Below, piece after piece: positions 61,066 to 64,000 of a stretch of DNA of 64,000 bases. Source of the stretch: Desulfofundulus kuznetsovii DSM 6115. Its GTDB lineage: Bacteria; Bacillota; Desulfotomaculia; Desulfotomaculales; Desulfovirgulaceae. The position numbers and the translations under genes were made by a program. Positions within the stretch are counted from its first letter, which is position 1, and the number at the start of each line of letters is the position of its first letter. Under the pieces are notes generated by a model. The model was not told where the DNA came from. It worked only from the letters and a program-made list of their open reading frames with translations, and searched no databases. Location of the stretch: contig NC_015573.1 in NCBI RefSeq assembly GCF_000214705.1, positions 1,387,001-1,451,000 of the forward strand, read 5' to 3'.

Positions 61066-61638
61066 TTAAACCTCCTTTTCCGCCTGGCGTACTTTTTCAA
61101 AAATACGGTTAATTTCTTCCAGTCCCCGTGGTTTTGTTACCGATAACTTTAACTTGCCCCGCCTTAACATGGTTAACCCTGTACTGGCTTCCCGGAAAGG
61201 CTGGCCGGTTTTAAGATTGAACATGGCCATGGTGGCAAATTCAAACAACCGCCCGTACTTTTGAATGGACCCCAGGAAATTGTTGTTGAACAGGGCCACG
61301 TTGCGGCCCCTGCCCGGAGGTACCATGCCCTTGCGCCGGGCCATAATCCGTAAGGTATCCATTACCATTGCCACATCAATATTCCGGGGGCAACGGACCG
61401 TACAGGTAACGCAAGATGCGCAAAGCCAGATGCTCTGGCAACGGAGTACCTCTTCCTTTAATCCCATTTGTACCATGCGCATTACCTGGTGGGGCATTAA
61501 GTCGTAGGCGAAGGCCACCGGGCAACCGGCGGTACACTTCCCGCACTGGTAACAATTTTCCACTGCCTGTCCGCTTTCCCGGGATACACGTTCGATAAAA
61601 TCCCTGTCTTCACTTTCGTTGAGTCTGATAATTTCCAT
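61066..61638 (-). CDS. hdrC: Heterodisulfide reductase subunit C
   Basis: A 190-residue protein with two 4Fe-4S motifs, CYQCGKCTAGCPVAF and CASCVTCTVRCPRNID. It links HdrA to HdrB. ATG 61638 follows AGAGGGATTGAG; an open frame to 61692 has no site. First gene of the seven-gene operon. The 61639-61992 gap carries its leader and the dinG terminator, with no further gene. Confidence 0.9.
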   Translation of the reverse strand: MEIIRLNESEDRDFIERVSRESGQAVENCYQCGKCTAGCPVAFAYDLMPHQVMRMVQMGLKEEVLRCQSIWLCASCVTCTVRCPRNIDVAMVMDTLRIMARRKGMVPPGRGRNVALFNNNFLGSIQKYGRLFEFATMAMFNLKTGQPFREASTGLTMLRRGKLKLSVTKPRGLEEINRIFEKVRQAEKEV

Positions 61639-61824
61639 CTCAATCCCTCTTTTGTAAAAAACTTGCCCCTTTTCGAATATGATAGGGGTCATTTTCGCTA
61701 AAACAATAAATGCTATGTGACTTTTAAGATATACTTTCGACGCCTCAATGGTAAATCCTCTTTAAAATATAAAAAAATCTCCGTTGGGAAAATGACGGAG
61801 ATCACAATATTACAAAAAAGGGAA

Positions 61825-61853
61825 CAAAAAATGGACAGGTTTCTGGCCTGTCC
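61825..61853 (-). terminator. Terminator of the DinG-like gene
   Basis: GGACAGG and CCTGTCC pair perfectly (61833-61853); on the minus strand ATTTTTTG follows, 140 bases past the gene end. Confidence 0.8.
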
Positions 61854-61992
61854 CCGATCCTATTTCCAAACCCTCAGCAAAAGGGCCCTTATGAAGGATG
61901 GCAGCCGCACGAAATACACGCGCAAGACAACTCACCCCTTTACTATGTTGGTCCTTAATATAGTATGTACCGCTAGCCGAAATGTGACAGTT

Positions 61993-64000
61993 TTAGAGAT
62001 TAAATTTCTTTTGTTGGCTGGAAGAGGCGAATCGCTCTACCTGTTGGGGCTGGTTGATTGCAGGCCAGTTGGGCTGGCTGCCGGGGTGGGCAAACCAGTG
62101 AGCAATCCGCTTCATAATCAGGTGGCGGTTTCCCTGGATGTGGCTTTTTAAAGGTAGAGAATGCAAAAAATGGCGGCCGTATTTTTTGTCCAGCAGGCGT
62201 CCATCTAAAACCACCACAACACCCCGGTCCTGGGCTGTCCGGATTAGCCGGCCAAAGCCCTGTTTAAAGCGAATAATGGCCTGGGGGAGGCTGAAATGGC
62301 GGAAACCATCCTTCCCCTGGGAGGCCAGCTCTTCCAGGCGTGCTTCCACTACTGGAACCTGGGGAGCCCAAAAGGGGAGTTTGACCATGACCACACAGCT
62401 TAAAGCCGGTCCGGGAATGTCCACACCTTCCCAGAAACTGGACGCTCCCATTAGAATAGCCCTTTGAGAAGTGCGAAATTCCTCCACGAGTTGCCAATGG
62501 TTGCCGTCAAGATTATGGCCGAGGAGACAGATATCCCTTTCTTCACATACGGGCTTTAACCGGCGATAGGTTTCCTGCAGTGCCCGGTGGGAGGTATATA
62601 GGACCAGCATGCGACCTCCCGTAATTTCAGCCAGATCCAGGAGCGTACTTGCCACGGTGGCGAAGTATATATCTTCTGACCCTTCTCCGGGAGTAGGCAG
62701 CCCTCTCACAATGCATAGCAGGGATTGGGATTCATACCGAAATGGTGAGTCCACCTGCATGGTTACTACACGTTCGGGAGGAATAAGGTCCAAACCGGTA
62801 CGTTCCATAAAATGATCAAACGATTCTTCGACCGTTAAGGTTGCCGAGGTGAAAATGATTGATTTTTTACTTTGATACAAGTGCTCGTAAAGTATTTTAT
62901 TTACCTGAATTGGCGCGGCCCGCAGGCTGCAGCTGGTCTTTTCCCCTCCTTCGTGTACTTCGGCCCAGTAAACGTTTTTCTCCAGTGTACCCTGAAGAAT
63001 GGATTCCAGGTCCGCCACCATCCTGCTACCCTCTGTGGTATGGAATGATAGCTCCCAGGTCGGGCCGGCCCAGCTCTCATCTTCTATCTGGCTGGATTCC
63101 AGGTGATCTATAAGCTTTTTCAAGCCGGTCAACAAGTCCTTGAGACAGAAAAGGAGGTTTGCCTGTTCCGATTGCAGCTCGGCAGTGATATCTCCCTCTA
63201 AGCCCGGTTGTAAGCGAAGGACGTGCCTGCGTGTATTTTCTTTTTGTTGAATGGAAGCTTGCTGGATTACCAGCTGCTGCAAGGCGTTAAAGAACGACTC
63301 CGCCCCCTGGAATGCCCTGTGGCCGGCATCCCGGACCTTTTGGAGGCTGGAAAGCCAGGAAGAATCGCCCCGGGGTGGTGCCAGTTCGCTCAAGCGGATC
63401 AGGAGCCGGTTGAGCTTGTTTAACCAGCGGAAGAGCACGGTGCGCGAAATTGCGCGCCCCAGTTGTTCAGTGGCCGCGTCTTCCAGATGATGCGCTTCGT
63501 CCACCACCAGAGCGGCATATTCTGGAAGTACGCGGTTTTCAGCCCGCACATCGGAAAAGAGGAGAGAATGATTGACAATGATCAGATTAGCCCTCTCAGC
63601 CTGGCCCCGGACCCGGGAAACATAACAGGCCCGGGCGAACCACCGGCAACGGGAGCCCAGGCAGGCTTCACTATCGGCACACAGTTCCTGCCAGAGTTCC
63701 TGCTCTAAACTGGAAAGATTGAGTTCGCTCCTGTCCCCGGTGGTGGTTTCTTGTGTCCAGACCAGTATGCGGGCATAGAAAGCTGCTTCCGCAGCAGTCC
63801 AGTCACGGGTCTGCAGGGTATTTAACCAGCGCCGCAGGCACAGGTAATTTTGCCTGCCTTTAACCAGTGCCGTGCGGCAGGACCAACCGAGGGCCGCTTT
63901 CACCAGGGGGATATCCCTTTGCCATAGCTGTTCCTGCAGGTTAATGGTTCGCGTAGCAATAAGGACACGCTGCCCCCGGGAGAGGGACCAGTAAAATGCC
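61993..64000 (-). CDS. DinG-family ATP-dependent helicase, 5' truncated
   Basis: The frame stays open to the window edge: AFYWSLSRGQRVLIATRTINLQ precedes the first possible start at 63903, so at least 32 residues continue beyond, and the Walker A motif lies outside the window. CADSEACLGSRCRWFARACY has the four Cys of the XPD-type Fe-S cluster, VVDEAHHLEDAA is the DEAH box, and GASSFWEGVDIPG with FGRLIRTAQDRG are motifs V-VI. It unwinds DNA 5' to 3'. (First motif is 22 residues in full; key part RGQRVLIATRTINLQ.). Confidence 0.9.
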   Translation of the reverse strand, partial: AFYWSLSRGQRVLIATRTINLQEQLWQRDIPLVKAALGWSCRTALVKGRQNYLCLRRWLNTLQTRDWTAAEAAFYARILVWTQETTTGDRSELNLSSLEQELWQELCADSEACLGSRCRWFARACYVSRVRGQAERANLIIVNHSLLFSDVRAENRVLPEYAALVVDEAHHLEDAATEQLGRAISRTVLFRWLNKLNRLLIRLSELAPPRGDSSWLSSLQKVRDAGHRAFQGAESFFNALQQLVIQQASIQQKENTRRHVLRLQPGLEGDITAELQSEQANLLFCLKDLLTGLKKLIDHLESSQIEDESWAGPTWELSFHTTEGSRMVADLESILQGTLEKNVYWAEVHEGGEKTSCSLRAAPIQVNKILYEHLYQSKKSIIFTSATLTVEESFDHFMERTGLDLIPPERVVTMQVDSPFRYESQSLLCIVRGLPTPGEGSEDIYFATVASTLLDLAEITGGRMLVLYTSHRALQETYRRLKPVCEERDICLLGHNLDGNHWQLVEEFRTSQRAILMGASSFWEGVDIPGPALSCVVMVKLPFWAPQVPVVEARLEELASQGKDGFRHFSLPQAIIRFKQGFGRLIRTAQDRGVVVVLDGRLLDKKYGRHFLHSLPLKSHIQGNRHLIMKRIAHWFAHPGSQPNWPAINQPQQVERFASSSQQKKFNL

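Noticed and set aside
61717-62151. 144-codon plus-strand frame at the hdrC-dinG boundary
   Set aside because: It crosses a terminator and runs antisense to the DinG-like gene with no ribosome site.

Overview
The window reads as chromosome of an anaerobic, spore-forming Firmicute of the Desulfotomaculum / Pelotomaculum / Desulfofundulus type. This is an inference. It rests on a methylmalonyl-CoA (propionate/succinate) gene cluster, an Flx-Hdr electron-bifurcation operon with two apparent selenoproteins, a SpoVB flippase, and strong AGGAGG ribosome sites with frequent TTG and GTG starts. No rRNA and no CRISPR array were seen.

Bases 1-10600: the methylmalonyl-CoA operon (mutase large subunit cut by the window edge, B12 subunit, epimerase, carboxyltransferase, epsilon-like small subunit, biotin carrier, malate dehydrogenase, 5S carboxyltransferase) ends at a clear terminator. 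It is followed by pstS-pstC-pstA, which lacks pstB, and by a small STAS protein. Both pstS and the STAS gene are preceded by arrays of TTAACA-like hexamers at an 11-bp period, placed identically relative to the -10 box (Pho boxes).

Bases 10600-30600: housekeeping and stress genes. These include a phospholipase C-like protein, a membrane metallophosphoesterase, a glycine betaine ABC transporter, a K+/H+ antiporter pair (KhtUT-like), a glycosyltransferase, radical SAM protein, ComFB-like protein, phosphofructokinase, a UPF0182 membrane protein and galT. Several genes of 50-60 codons occur here and elsewhere.

Bases 30600-43100: the accessory region. A Y-shaped palindromic element lies beside a complete IS (IS1202/ISNCY-like) with a 20-bp target duplication. 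The IS is inserted directly against the -35 box of tRNA-Trp. The 3' end of that tRNA is repeated at 42019 and 42979. The first interval (about 9.3 kb) is an integrated element with integrase, divergent XRE repressor, HTH/excisionase-like protein, P4-type primase-helicase, iteron-like repeats, Hjc-like nuclease and RinA/ArpU-like regulator, but no virion or conjugation genes. It is laid out like a phage satellite or integrative plasmid. The second interval (about 1 kb) carries hicAB.

Bases 43100-54700: EF-G paralog, spoVB, surE, the folE-queE-DUF366-queC-queD operon for the 7-deazaguanine pathway, a TPR protein, a copper-chaperone-like protein, a 310-bp MITE-like inverted repeat and small membrane or radical SAM proteins.

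Bases 54800-64000: an hdrC-hdrB-hdrA-mvhD-flx operon on the minus strand. Here hdrA and mvhD each read through an in-frame TGA followed at once by a hairpin (SECIS-like). The window ends in a DinG-like helicase cut by the edge.
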